Below, one piece after another: positions 1 through 13,731 of a DNA stretch of 64,000 nt. A program made the translations under genes and the position numbers. Location of the stretch: assembly GCF_901709675.1 (NCBI RefSeq), contig NC_051089.1, positions 12,327,976 through 12,391,975 of the forward strand. The letters run 5' to 3'. The notes below the pieces were generated by a model. That model made no database searches and was not told where the DNA came from. It saw only the letters and a program-made list of their open reading frames with translations. Each line of letters opens with the position of its first letter. The stretch's first letter is position 1. This DNA comes from Syngnathus acus. Taxonomy: Eukaryota > Chordata > Actinopteri > Syngnathiformes > Syngnathidae.

Positions 1-50
1 TGTGTGTGTGTGTGTGTATGTGTGTGTGTGTGTGTGTATATGTGTGTGTG
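1..50. repeat. (TG)n microsatellite with TA interruptions
   Basis: Alternating TG dinucleotides broken by two TA steps. The run starts at the window edge, so its true length is unknown. Confidence 0.95.
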
Positions 51-2523
51 CGCCAGTGCATATAAAATGAAGATGGATCATAAATTTGTGATAACGGGTG
101 TATTTTACACACGTTGGAAAGTCACAATATTCATTTTAAAAGAGCTTTCCAGGGTCTTGTTCATCTGCTCTTCCATATTTTAACCTCCCAGGATTTGGTG
201 CATTACAGTACTTGGACATTGCCATTAGAATTTAGGGTAACTAATTCACTTCTAATACTGAACAATGACGATTATTGTGGTGTGGACAAGGCGTTAGCAA
301 AATAAGAGATGATGACGAAAACCTAGTTTTTGAAATGTCGGGGGGGAGACTAATCTTGTATTTAGCAATGTAACTGGAGTGATTCAAGGGTTGAGTCGAA
401 TTCTATATCACCTAGGACAACTGTGTTCCCTGCATTTCCTTCCAAATGGCTCATTTAGGTGCACTGTGGCAATCGGCGCTCAACTTACCAGGCAGATTCA
501 TCCAATTTACACACACTCCGAACTTGTTCAATCAAAATATGGCTTTCATGCGGTTGCTGGCTTCCCCAAAATGATTGGCTCTCACTCGTGTGCAACTTGA
601 TGGAGAACAACCGTGAGCATGCGTATTCTTTGAGTAGGCAAGATTCAAAAGGGGTCCTGACAAACATGTAAAAAAAACAAAATGCAGGGTATGTTCGCCT
701 CTTCTTTGGATTCCATCACTTCAAAGATCATTTTGCATATGCAGTGATATCCCAAATGTTTTTTCTATCAGGATAGCCTCCAATTGTCTTCTCCCTGTGT
801 ACACTACAAACGAAACTTTAAACAAGCCCCTATTCCAACATGATTTAGCCCACTCGTATATTTTTCGCCCACTAACGACAATCAATCTTCTCCTTTCCAT
901 GTCTACATGTAGACGATGTTCCTTAAGATATTTAATACGAGGTTAAAATTGTCTCTGAAAGGAAAGGGAAAAAAAAATGGCTTCCGTGCTTCTCTTCTAG
1001 CCATGCTATGAAGAGAGGGCAGGAGACGGGAGGCTGTGTTGAGTGTGTGTGTGTTATGTCGTCTGATTGATGTGACAGTGAGAGTGAGTCTCCTCCAAGA
1101 ATCTTGGCCTTATTGCTCTTCTCGTACACACTGCCCCATCGCACATACGACATACTCTGTCTCTCGGCGTTAGACGCACACCTCGGTGTAAAATGGCTGC
1201 AGTTTCCTTCTCTTCTATCTGCTTCTGTCATCATCTTTCCACCCCATATCACGGTTTCATCTCCTGCTCACTTCAGTCTTTGTCCCCCCCCCTTCTTTCT
1301 ATTCCTTCCAGTTCTTCAACATGTCTTGGATTCTGGAGGAGACGATAGAAATGTGTCTGCTGTGGGAATGCGGTGAGATAATAAATGCAAGGAAATGTTT
1401 ATTGCTGTGATTATGATACACCAATCCGCAGTGGCATCCTATTTCCGATCTTTAGTATGCCCAAATAAATGGAAGTGAAACCACAATGTCTCACGAGAGG
1501 AACCAAAGACTCATGTTACGATATCAACAAGCTCTAAAGCTCAGACCTGCTGTCATTCTGACTTCTCCTAGACCCAACATAACGAGATCAGTGTTCATCT
1601 TATCCAATCTATCTGTTTACTCCAGAGTTAAGTAAGGCATTTATTCTTTAAATCTGTTCAAAGGCTTTGAAACTGCAGCACTGCATGTATTTCACCACCA
1701 CGAGAACAGGCCTCCACTTCGGCCACCTCATGCTTTGTAGGTCTGTGGCAACCCTGACAAATAAAAACAGAACACATCACAACACGGCAGAACGTAAATT
1801 CACATGCTCTAAAAACAGAGATTCAATTCCAAAGCTTTGACACAAAGTGATCAATCAGTTGTTTTGACGTGTTAATAACCGCAGTGGAGGGATATCACAA
1901 AATGTATCTTCGCGTTATGTCGAAGTGTCACCTGTGACTATGAGGTTATGCGGCAAGCTACAGTCTCATTAGGAACGATCTGTTTTGAAGCTGTGGCCGT
2001 GGCTGTAACATAATGAGCAGTTGGAGAGAAGAGGGAATGTATAATGCATTATCCCCACCCTCCCACTTTCATCCTAAGGATGAGAGAAGGGCCAGTTTCT
2101 CTGGGACTTCCAAGCGTTGGTCATGGATTTGCGCAACAGTGTGTTTGTCTGACTGCGTCGTTCGGGCCTCAATGTGTATGTGCTCTTCTGCATCCCTGTG
2201 CGTAGACGAGAACTGCGCCTGTGTCTTAAAGATTGATAACCTTCAAACAAAGAAGCAACCAGAGACAACATAGTGAGTCTAGACACTTCTCATCCCGAAT
2301 GCATTACAGTACTATTTATATGTACTTGAGGGTGGGGAATTGTCAAAATGATGATTGATGCAAAATTATTTCCCATCAGCATCATTTCCATGGTAAAGGG
2401 GAAGTCAGCCCCCAAAAATATCTGATTAAAGTTTGCTGTTGATTGTTGGGTGTTATTCTCAGACATCATATGAAGTTCCTAATAAGAAGGCAACAGTACT
2501 TCAAGTCTCTTGTACATTTGATA

Positions 2524-2655
2524 CAAAATCCATCCATTATCCGAACCGCGTTTCCTCACGAGGCTCGCGGGCGTGCTGGAACTGATCCCAGCTGACTTGG
2601 GGCAGTAGGCAGGGGACACCCCAAACTGGTTGCCAGCCAATCACAGTGATACAAA
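2524..2655. repeat. Fragment of a common fish interspersed repeat
   Basis: The segment begins with ATCCATTATCCGAACCGCGT, followed by a CTCACGAGGCTCGCGGGCGTGC-like stretch, then wording about a GGCAGTAGGCAGGGGACACC core and ends in TGGTTGCCAGCCAATCACAG. This string order is a well-known dispersed repeat of teleost genomes. Related 5' fragments occur at 12446-12490 and 62521-62576. Confidence 0.7.
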
Positions 2656-2813
2656 ATTGCACTTCCGTAATTCCTATGGAGAGGTGACGAAACTCTTGCA
2701 TTTCCATGCAATGAATGGAGCAGCATTTCTGCTCATGCACAGTTTGGCGCAGCAAGCATGCTGCAATGATAAACATCAGATGGAGTGTAAATATGTTTCA
2801 CGCACACACGCAG

Positions 2814-2830
2814 ACACACACACACACACA
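2814..2830. repeat. (CA)n microsatellite
   Basis: Short run of CA dinucleotides. A similar short run is at 3415-3431. Confidence 0.9.
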
Positions 2831-5479
2831 GGTTCAACTGGGGTTGTATCATCCTCAGGATCACTGCTCCTGATCCACTGCCACCCATATGGCTCTGCTT
2901 TATTTCAACTGGCATGGATTAAAGGTCTAGGCTGCTCACCCACACGTCTTATCTTAATTCTCAGCTGAATTTATTTCATATCTGAAAATGGCAACAAAGT
3001 TCACAATGATTCTATTTGACTGAAGTTTCATGCTAAAATGTTAAACGTATCAGTGTAAATACAAGGAAAGCCCATCACATTGGTAGATGTCTTTCTAGTT
3101 ACTAATTACTTATTAATCATCTTAAATTACATTTTCTGTGATCTGAAGATTTCTCTTTCATGTGACAACGCATCTGAAAACTTCTTCCCCCCTTTACTGC
3201 TCATTGCACAGTCGCGTTAATTCACAATGTATTACATAATCTTGTGTGTGTGACACCTGTCAGTTAACTGTGATTAATTTTGGATTCTAGTGAAGGTGAC
3301 ACCAGAGAACACCAAGTGATGAAGAAGCACTTCTTGAGACAGAGGCAAATAATATGGATTGTGATTTGAATGCGTTGGTCTATTTATCTGATCTCGTCTA
3401 TCACAGGAATAATCTACACACACACACACACTCACGGACACATAGGCACACTCTTATCCAAGGGAGTCCCCCGTAAGTCACACAATCAGTTAATTGTAAT
3501 TTTCTGCTACTGTAATTATTCAACTCCATGGTGATAATTACAAGATCAAAGAATGGGGGCAATATCTGTCAAGACACTGTAATTATTTTTACCACGTTGT
3601 ATTGAGAAACACAACTGTGCAATGTCAGCTGATTTTGTTTTCTGTTCACTAAATGTGTTTTGTAGCTAACTTATGATGCAAATCGCCACGGATGGACCAA
3701 CAAATAGTACCGCGTCGGTATTATAACACTTTGAGCAACAGACACAGTATTTGAAAATGGTGAAGCAACAAATGTAGACAGACAGTACAGCAATAGTCGG
3801 CATATATTATTTATCCTCTGCAAAAAAATCTTACTGTAGTTTACTGGGTTACTTTCAGTAGTTGTGAAAGTCTTCTTTGTTTGTGTCTTCATGACCATTT
3901 TAGTAATAAACCATCATTTCATTCTATGTACGTATGTTTTCTATTCTGAAATGTGTTACTTTCGTGCTTCGATTTCCTTACTAAATTAAAAAAAAATTAA
4001 TTGCTTGTTGGAGGAAGCTAGAATGGATTGACGTTTTTAGTCATTTCAAAGGACAAGTGATGTTTTGAGATACAATTGTTTTGATCTCAAGGTACCACTG
4101 TATTGTTGCATGCTCTGCTGTGTTGCGGCTCCGTACGTGTTTTTCCAAGGATTATAACGTAACTAACACTAATTTCCGTTTGCTGGTCTATGGCGTTTTT
4201 AAATTACATGTTACCATTAAGCAAGTGGACCTCTGTTGAAAACTTTGTTGTTTAAATATGCACAATTGAATTCTTTTTAGAATAAACTTCAACTGGGAGT
4301 GAGCAAGCACACTTTGCATCTCATTTGGAGAACTGTGCAAGTGAGTCATTTTTCCTTTTTCTCAAAATGCTATAATACCATAGTCTTCTCTTGACAGAGA
4401 GTCTTGAAATGTCTTCAAAGTGAGTGGGAATGGTCTGATTTTAATCTATCACGCTGGTTGTGGAACGTATCCTCTTCCTTATGCCGCAGTTTGAAACACT
4501 TCCACACTGTTTAACTTCACACTACTTGTGCCGGCGTTGGAAAATACGAGCGCGAGGCTAAAATTGACAGCTGTTCAGCAAAGAAAAGTGCAGGACAGAG
4601 AAAAGATGGCAATACGGCACTTTCTTCCCGATACTCTTTTCCCTTCGCTGGAACAGCTGTGGTCGCCCGAAGCGTTTGGCTCGCACATCTCTGGCCTGTC
4701 ATCCAGAGGTACTCATCATGCAGGACCATGCGTGCATATGTGCATGCAGTTAGCATGGAGTGGACCTCCACATACTTATTTTTGCCATTTTCCTCTGTAA
4801 AGAAAATTTCCAGAGAACTGGATTGCTAAGGGGAGAATTTTGCATTTGTGTGGAAAGTGGTCAGCATTTGTAGCATTTGACTGAATGGATAGTCACAGAT
4901 ATATGGCTTATAAGTAAAGTCTTTTTTGTCCTCACTGATGGACTATCCTCTTTCAAATTGGATTAATTTACCCTGCCTTAGTAAATCGCATGATCTGAAA
5001 CCCACAGCAATAGCTTTTAATGGGATTTTGTACCAGGATTGGAAGAAGCGTGGTTGTTTGTGTTCTATTCTGTGTTCCGACGCGACTGAAGAGCAATCAG
5101 GATGTTCTCTCACCCAAGCACAGACGCATGCAGCTGTAGCGTGTGGCGCGCGTGTTTTGTTGTGCAAAACCCAACTCGCTCTTAGTCCAATTAGGACAGC
5201 TCCTTTTTGCAGCATGCTAAGGATCTTACAAAGCCAATCTGTTTCTGAGGAAGTCTTCTAGAGCAGCTCACCCGTTAAAACAAGAGCAGACAAAGATGTT
5301 CACCCTCCATCTGTTTGAATGCTTTGCTGAAGTTTACAACGCCACCTTTAATTTCATGTGTAGGCTGTACAGTACCACATGTAACTTCAACGTACACATT
5401 TACGGGGAGCCGATTGAGCATTTCTATCGAGCTTAGGTCCACTCGTGGTCCTCACGAGTAATACAATTCAGTAATCTAG

Positions 5480-5715
5480 TAAAATGGCTATCGGGCGGCA
5501 TCTTATTAGGACTGTAATATTTTTCCAACTGCTAGTACCACTTTAGCCCAGTTTGATTGTGTACTAGCAATCAAACCTTATTAGTGAACTATTAGTTGGA
5601 GGCTGTCAAGTAAAAAGCATAGCTAGTAAGAAATAGTCGTTCTACGATGTGAACAAAGAGCATACTAGTGCATTGATATCAAGGGTCAATAACCTTGTCA
5701 GATCGACTAAAACAT
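5480..5715. repeat. CTAGT-rich dispersed repeat, copy 1
   Basis: AT-rich stretch with repeated CTAGT/TTAGT words and ending in ACTAGTGCATTGATATCAAG. It shares words with the ACTAGT-rich stretch at 52095-52625 and with 63445-63540. No coding content is seen. Family identity is not known to me. Confidence 0.45.
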
Positions 5716-8173
5716 AGCATAAAAACACATTTTCTATTTTGTACTGGACAGAAACCGGGACATTCAGAGTTTTGCCTCTCTCTGTGGGATTACGTGGAAA
5801 CTCATCTCTCCTAAGTGGAGCTCCCTGCGGAGGCCTGCCAGGGACAAGTTATCATGGGAATAATGTTTTAGGGTCGAATAGAAATATGGTAAAACTCTAC
5901 TTGAGTTTGTATTTGTTTGATTTTAGTTGAAGAGTCTTGAGGTAACCCATAGGTGTTTGGATTTGTAATCTTCCTTAAAAAGCATGAAGCTCCATAGATG
6001 GCGATGTAACGACAAACCAGAGGAAGTGGAAGTCTGTGCTTCCCAAGGTCAGTTACTTGATACCATTTGCATCAGGGTGGAATCTGACAGTATGAGGCGC
6101 ATGTAAACACTCGATTGGCCTGAAAAGGCCCAAGACAGAATTCTTCAATAGTTTCCTCAAAATAATAACCGGTTATAGTGTACAGTCCATTTGTGGTGAA
6201 TGTGCTTTTGTGTTTTTAAGAGAACCTTCGCAGGTCAAAGTTGACACATTTTCAGGTGGTTGAATAATTTAAATTCAAATGAAATTGTCTGACCTTGTTA
6301 CAGAGGGAATTAATTTGCTAAGGAACAATGTTTGCTGCCAGTAAATGCCCAATTTACATTCTTGACAGAGTTAATAAGCTCCCAAGCATCGTACTCAAGC
6401 GCTGAGCACTAACACTTGTCAATAGAAGTCCACTGTTATGTAATATCAAGCTGGAAGAAATGTTACTCATGTATCCTCATGGAATCACGGTACGCTTACG
6501 CACCAGAGCCTCGGGATTTGAGAGATGTCCACTCGTGGCGAAGGCACTCACAAACTACCACCCACCCACAGAGGTCACTGACTTCATCGTTTTGGTTTAA
6601 AGCCAGCATTTTGCGGAGTCGACAGACATGATTGAGTTTAACATGTCATTGGAGCATGACACAAATACACGCATATGAAAATGAATGGGGGCACATTGAT
6701 ATAGTCAGACAGTCAATCTTTGGTTATTGAAGGGGATTCCTTCCAAGCCCTCCAGTGATTGGAGGAATTCAGCGATATAGAGAGACCATATTAAAAAAAA
6801 AAAAAACATTTTGGGAGGTTATTTTTGCCCCTTTAAAATGCTTCAAACACATGGAAACTCAGTCAAACGCATTAAAACGTGTGAAAAAATATTGTTCCCT
6901 CTCTTACTCTATGTTTGCAAGATAATTATGAAGGAAGACGAATTAGATTCTCTCACTAGCACAGTTCTCCAAAAAACCACAGCGTGCTTGCTTCAACTAT
7001 TTATTTGTCAGTCCCATTTTTCTTTTGTACAACTGATGCATAATGAGAAGGGGTAATAGAAATTAGCACAGATACGAAAGACAGACCAAAAAATGTCTTA
7101 ATTTGCTGACCTCTGCTGATTAGATTCTGTACTTAACTATTAGACACAACCAGTTAACAGACATCAACATTGAGATGATGTTTGTGTTGAGTGTTATGCC
7201 ACATGAAAAGGGCCTTTAATCAACTAACTGGCGAGCAAAAGGAAGCCATTGCAGCCATCCATCCGAACACATGCAGCAATATACAGACCAATAAGTCCTG
7301 CATGCATGTTTTATTGCAAGCCGCAACAGGGACACAGACAGGAGCACTTAAAGTAGCAGTTCCAATCATAACACGAAAGTCGAGGAGAAGGTCACAGAGC
7401 TCAATGTGTTGACTGTGTTTGACTTTCAGCTTAATTCCATTTGATACAACTTTTTTTCCCCCCTTGCATTCTCTTTTGTTATGTTTTGCTATGTATTTAT
7501 ATTTACAATGCTATCCTTTCTTTATTTAAAAAAATCTTTTTGAGGCTGCGGATGTTTCATGCTTCCCGAAAAGAGATTTTCAAATCTAAATTGAAAAAAT
7601 AGAAAATATCAAAATGGCGTTTCTAGTCTGAACTCAATTTCTTCCTCTTTGTTTTGCCCTCCAGGCTACAGACTGATGGAGAAAATGTCATTGTGGGTTT
7701 GCGCTTAAAATTTGCCCTTGCACATAAAACCGTCTATGTGCTATGTTAATGTAATGACACGATAAAAATGTGCGCATCCCCAACTATCTACTAACGGCCT
7801 ATGCATTTCAATTAAAGCGACTCACCCTGTGCGCACACAGATTAGAGTCACATTGTGCCTTTGATTGGCTGAGTGCCCTCACGAGTGAATAGTCTCTTTT
7901 AGCCCAATGGCTCACTGTAAGAGAAGTAAATTTGTAACTCTTAAATCTCTACATATCATTGATGCAAAGGTCTCTCGTGACCAAAATATTCATCATGATC
8001 ACTCCGATCAGCAGATACGATCGCACAAACCATATTAGAGGGTGGTATGGTCCAGCTCTGTGAGCGTAGTTGTGACCAGGAGCCTCTGGCAGACTGTTGA
8101 AGTAGCTTGTCTGAGTGGAGTCATTTGAGTGTCAACAGAGTCAAGTAATATTGTCAGACAGCATTTAAAAAAG

Positions 8174-8206
8174 ATGGATGGATGGATGGACGGACGGACG
8201 GACGGC
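8174..8206. repeat. GGAT/GGAC tetranucleotide microsatellite
   Basis: Tandem GATG units followed by tandem GACG units. It has the same two-part composition as the much longer array in vegfd intron 1. Confidence 0.9.
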
Positions 8207-9707
8207 AGTTATTCAAAGATGAAAGCTGCTTTTCTTAATGGAACCTCCTTGTTTGTTTATTAATGTTTGAATCAATGGTGAATATTTTCAGCAGCAGCTT
8301 TCATTCAAAAGCGCTCTTCTCATATTCTCCCTGTTCAGAGCACAAGCGGCACGTATTTCTCTTATGTGTCTCACTCTTTCATAGTGTTATCAAACTTTCT
8401 CCTCTCCTGCTTGTGTCTGGGTGGAAATCAAAGTGCATTAAACATTAAATATGCTGTCAAGAGGCACATGTCTCTCCCCGCTGCTGCTGATGGGGAAAGT
8501 AGGGCAGTGAGGAATACGAGGTATAGATAGAGGAGGAGGAGAATGGACACACGTTAGCAATGCATGGAGGCCAACACTTGGGGGTTGGCAAGAATGCATG
8601 ATTTTTACATTTTCGTCAAACCAGCTACAGTGAGAAATTGGTAGTAGGGTTCTGGAAACATTGAAAAAATCTGTCCCGTTGTATTTCTTTTTTTTAGCAT
8701 CAGTGACTGACGACATGATGAAAAACAAGATGTACTGTAAATAGAGTGAGGTAACGTCAACCACAGCTAAGATGTTGACTGACTTATTGGATGAGATCTT
8801 GGGGGCTCAGAAGGTGGAAATGTTTCAGGGAAGGGGACAGCAGTGAGTGGGAGTATTAACGACAATGATGTGCTTGAGGGGCTTTGCTGATACTGTGGCG
8901 GAATATCGACCCTCGGTTAGCAAGCACAGTTAAAAAGAAAGAAATGGACATCCTAGGACAAAGCAAGTGTGCATAGAAGCTGCCTTTCAGTTGTGGAGGA
9001 ACCATAACAGTTGAGATCATTTAGAAATGCTGCACAATTAGCAATATTTCTGATTCAATATTTCTACTTTTACACAAGTTTCTGCCTTTTTACTTGCCAC
9101 TTCTTAGTTGTGTCAGTTTTCTCCAAGTACTGCCACCTCCCTAAAAATATGGGTCCAATAAAGAATTAATGACCAGAGCTCTGAGCTACGGCCGTCCTAA
9201 TAATGTAAATCTGTGAATTTTCAGCAAATTATTTCTTCCCCCTACAATGACTTCCGTTTCTTTTATATATATAGTATGATTTCTGAGAGAACCTTTCCCC
9301 GTATGATCTTTCTAGCCGTGCAACAACAACATCAACAAGTTCAAATGCGGGCCCAGGGAAAGAGTGACAGAGTGATTGACTCAGCGGAAAGGTTAAAGCA
9401 CACATCTCTCTCTCTTCTGTTACTATGCAGACTAGAGATATGGAGCAGTCCCCTGCTGGCCATGCAGTCAAGTTTGCTTTTAGAGCATCCATACAAAAGA
9501 GCAGAGTACAATCTAGCCGCCACGAGATCAATATCCCAAAATCTCTTCTGATGTTCAGTGCTCAGATATCTACTGGTAGTCTACCATTTCCTAGCCCCGT
9601 AGTTATAGAATACAATCATTTCAATTTTATGAAAACATGATTTCTTTTTCTTTTCTTTGAGTATAGGTAAAGCCAATGTTATTCATTTTGGTGTTCTGTA
9701 CTACTTT

Positions 9708-9843
9708 GTCGCCATCTTGTGGCATCTTGAGTTGGAGGAACTATGTTGGAGTGAGGGGAGATGCTTCATTTAGTTAAGCCATCACATCATCTAATAGGAA
9801 AAAAGCAATTGGCCACCATCTTGCAGCATCTATAGGCAATTAC
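9708..9843 (+). repeat. Dispersed repeat with GCCATCTTGTGGCATC ends
   Basis: Two imperfect copies of CCATCTTGTGGCATCT (9711 and 9818) flank a GGAACTATGTTGG and TGCTTCATTTAGTTA core. The same words occur in the opposite orientation at 61975-62080, so this is an interspersed repeat, probably a short non-autonomous element. Confidence 0.55.
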
Positions 9844-9931
9844 AAACTTTCTGATATGAACTCTAACATTTGCTTGTCAAAAAATAAAATACAACGATAT
9901 AGGACACTTTCCCACTATGTATTTTTAACTA

Positions 9932-10539
9932 CCGTATTTTCCGGACTATAAGTCGCAGTTTTTTCATTATTTGGCCGGAGGTGTGACTTATGTGTGAAAT
10001 TATTAACGCATTATTATATCATTTTACATGTTATTTTCACACTAAACCGCAAGAGGACGCTCTAGGCCTGTGTTGATAATCGTGTTGATGAGTCTGATGT
10101 AAGCGACGTAGAAGAGGAAGCGCCACCTCTTCTACCTCCAGAGTTAGCGGAGTTGTTTAAAAGTGACACAGAGAATGAACATTTCATTGGATTTAGTGAT
10201 TTGGAGTGACACGGATGGTTTGGTATAGCATGTTAATTATGCTATAGTTATTTGAATAACTCTTAATGTTACGTCAGGCACATTCTCAGTTCCTTGTTTG
10301 TGTGTTTATGTAATGTTAGCATACCGTACTTTCAGCCTGTTGTTGCCTCTTCTATCTTTATTTTAAATTGCCTTTCAAGATGACATGTCTGTTCTTGGTG
10401 TTGGATTTTAGCAAATAAATTTCCCCCAAAAATGCGACTTATACTCCAGTGCGATTTATATGTCTTTTCCTTCTTTATTATGCATTTTATGGCTGGTGCG
10501 ACTTGTACTCCGGAGTGACTTATAGTCCGGAAAATACGG
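9932..10539. mobile_element. Short non-autonomous transposon with perfect terminal inverted repeats
   Basis: The 608-bp element begins CCGTATTTTCCGGACTATA and ends with its exact reverse complement, giving perfect 19-bp inverted ends with weaker similarity continuing inwards. The ends are flanked by TA on both sides (9930-9931 and 10540-10541), the duplication expected of Tc1/mariner-type insertion. There is no transposase ORF, so the copy is a MITE-type passenger. Inner parts repeat motifs of the type CGACTTATA/GTGACTTAT near each end. A diverged relative lies at 54431-54833. Confidence 0.85.
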
Positions 10540-12445
10540 TATACGGTAAGAGAAGAAACATGCTAAGCTACTACGTTTTCCATGTAGCATCCTGTTAGTG
10601 TGTGGACATTAAATGATAGAAATGAGCTAAAAGGCGTTCAAAAGCAACACAAAACATGACAATCCTCTCAGGGTCCACAGTAGCTCTTGGGACATTGCGC
10701 ATTCCTGTGAGTCATCATTAATCTGAAACGTGCCTGTTTGATGTGACATTTTTGCAACAACTCAGTATTTCCCCCAGGCTTTGGGAAAATGCAGCATCTT
10801 TCTCTCCTGAGGGCTTCTGATTTATTTGATAGGACAATATCCTAAAAAGCAGGTGACGATTATGAGTGGAGGCTTAAACTTCTTTGAAGTCGTCTCCATG
10901 TGTCAGGTTTTAAAAATGAAATGTACAGAATGCCAAGGTTGTCCTACTCCATTTTTTCTTTTTTTTAAGTGAGCACAGCGGCCCCAAACCTGAAATTTTA
11001 GTGGCGCAGGTAGAAAATTTAGGGGCGCACATGACTCACGAATTGACGTGAAGTGAATATTCACATACATTGAATATGAAATAGGTCAACAGTTGCACTG
11101 GATTGATGTTCACCTCAAAAATAAGTGTACTGTGTGGTTAAAATGCCGAAAGCAATACTCCAAAGTTTGACATTACCTTAGTGCAATGTGAACCAAAGCG
11201 TTTTCCCTAGAAAGTTCCATTAGGTTGACCGTGGCTGGACTCATTGTATTATTAGTAGCGTCTAATGGATTTTACTGACTGCTCATAACAAGAGATGAGT
11301 GGTGCACACGACACATTGTTTTTCCTGCAATATCAGCCATCTGCCCGCCGCCAACTCCAGGATCAATCCCAGTTTGCACCATATTGACTATCTTCTGTGT
11401 TGAGTGGCTCAACAAAGAAGTGAGGAGACGATGTTGCAACGGGTACTGAATGTGTCTGTTTGCGCAAAAATATCCATTTCCTCAGGGTGATTTCTGTCTT
11501 TTCATTATGACAGCAAAGATAATGACCCTTGTATAAAAAAAGAAAAAAAATAGCAATTGTTTGGTGAAATTCCAAGTATGAGAGTTGGCAAAGAAAACAC
11601 AAACCGTCCATGCAGCCAATTTGAAGTCCCAGACAATCACTGAATATTTTCCCACTTTGTGGACTTTTGTTTACTTTTTCTCTATTATTTGTTATCGTGA
11701 AAAGAGATGTTGGTTTTAATGAGGGATGGGTGAGTACCGATCTGTAACGGGCCAATACTGGTCTTATTTCAAGGAATCGGGTATTGGTAGAGCCTACCGA
11801 TATCAGATACTGAAGGCATTTTTTTTATGTCAGGAAAGTCCTCCTCACCAGTAGTTGGCGTTGTACAACAGTGAGTGGTGTAACACATTGGCAAATCATC
11901 TTATGCGTCAGATAAAGGTCTTGTTCACAATTATCTTTCATTGTGTTAATTGAAATTATATACAGTAAAGGTACTGGGTAATATTAATGCTCAATTTTGT
12001 GACGACAATGTCCATCAGTCTGGAAAAAGAAAAGTGATGTTGAACATTTATACATATATTCTTTAGGTTAAATTTGACTTTTCCTAAACTGCCCCATCCA
12101 GCAAGATGATAATATTGAAAAATAGTGATTTACAAGAATGTGTAAATAAATCCAAGTTATCAGCAAATTCATGCAGAATTGTGCACCTGTTGCTCTTTTT
12201 TAAATTCATGGAGGAATTTCAAAACAGTATAACAGCAGAATTAGTCATACTTTACATAAACTGGACATGACTCTGTCTGGAAAAAGAAAAATACACGTTG
12301 CTTTCCCTTGAAACATTGATTAAGGATTAATCAACCATTTGTGAATATCAGACAGGCTATTAAGACATTGGATGTGGTAAATCAGTATGTCCTTGAGTAC
12401 AGCTCAAAATTGCAATATTAAGTAAAGCAACTTTTTGGCTACATC

Positions 12446-12490
12446 CATCTATCCATCCATTATTTTTTTTGTAGTGCTTGTCCTTTCGTA
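12446..12490. repeat. 5' fragment of the ATCCATCCATT fish repeat
   Basis: Contains ATCCATCTATCCATCCATTA followed by TGTAGTGCTTGTCCTTTCG, matching the start of the repeat fragments at 2524 and 62521 but truncated soon after. Confidence 0.5.
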
Positions 12491-13693
12491 AGAGTGTAAG
12501 AAATTAACATTCTTAATTGTCTATAGCACAAAAAAATGAACTGCTAGATAATTTATATTGAACTTACTTCTTATGGTCATATTTGTGCCGTTGTACTTTT
12601 TTGTTGTTTCGAGATTCCCCCATGACCCTTCGGGGCCATGTTTTTCTGCAAGAGCTTTTGCACATGAGATGGTAACAGTTCTCTGAATTGTTTGATTCTG
12701 TCTCTTTCTATTGCCCCATAGACACACATTCTTGGCATTATGACACACTGGTAAATTAAAAATCCATTTTAGGAGTTAATATAACCCGCAACAGGCTCGG
12801 TGCAGGGAAACTTTGCCATACAAAATGTTCATTTTTGTGTATTATAAGTCACTTTAAGAAAAGTCACGATTTTTTTTTAAGCTTGAAGAATGACATATGG
12901 GGTATTTTTATTGCTGACAAACGCTAAAAGTAATCATTTTGTCCACACCGTTTTAATTGTGATGGTTTAGGCAAGCAGAATAAAATGAGCAAGGCCTTGC
13001 TTGCTGTAGCTGCTGCAGAGGACATAAATAATATGTAGCTGTTGTTACACGAATGTAGTCTTTTGTTGGTGCCAGTCAAGCTTGCTTGAGCTGCCCGTGC
13101 ATATGAATTCGTGCACGGCCGCATCCCTCGCACACCCTTGTCACGACCATCGGCTCTTGTCTAGGGACACACTGCTGCAACATGGTCAACTGGACTCATT
13201 ATTGATGCTGGGATGGTGCCGCTGCATGTGAAAAAGGGTGGGAATGGAGCGCGCGTGAGGGGCTGACGCGCACACATATTTTAAAATAGTCGACTCGAAA
13301 GATAACGTGGCGTTCTTCATAGATAAACGCGACATGCATGCATATAGGGCGTGTGTGTGTGTGTGCGTTGGTGTGCGCAACCCGCAGTAACGCAACAGCG
13401 ATGCGGGACCTATGCAGCGCCAACACACGCCCCTCACACACGCGCCCGCCAGGCTTCACGCACATGCATACACGCGCGCGCAAATTTTCACGCTCTTTCA
13501 GTCTGGACGCAGGAGTCAACACGGGACTGACGTGAAAGCGCAAATGAGTAAAAATGCGCGTGTAACACGTTTGTGCGTGTCTGAAATTATATATGGGTGG
13601 GCACCCTTCTTCGAAGCATGAACGCACACATATGTGCGTGATTAAATGAGTGTTTAAATAACACATGGCTCAAGTGGATTCATATTTTGGGAA

Positions 13694-13707
13694 GGGGGGG
13701 GGGGGGG
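13694..13707. repeat. Run of 14 G on the plus strand
   Basis: Uninterrupted mononucleotide run lying 24 bases inside the intron from the nhs exon 1 splice donor. On the transcribed sense it is a C-run. Confidence 0.9.
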
Positions 13708-13731
13708 CGTCATCCGCTTCTACTTACGCAC

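Larger units (their letters stand above)
1..13731 (-). other. Probable first intron of nhs; no coding exon recognised
   Basis: Gene-free on both strands apart from short unsupported ORFs. Because the nhs first coding exon at 13732-14007 reads leftwards and ends in a good splice donor, this stretch should be intronic; the first intron of human NHS is known to be very long. It holds microsatellites, fish-type repeat fragments, one complete short transposon and dispersed repeats, listed separately. No exon showing nhs exon 2 similarity was recognised, so the rest of the gene lies beyond the window. Confidence 0.6.

Noticed and set aside
11363-11755. 130-codon minus-strand ORF
   Set aside because: No family similarity, no splice partners and AT-rich composition; most likely a chance ORF.
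13199-13666. 155-codon minus-strand ORF rich in His, Thr and Arg
   Set aside because: It runs through CA/GT-rich sequence, has no recognisable domain and lies in the presumed nhs intron.
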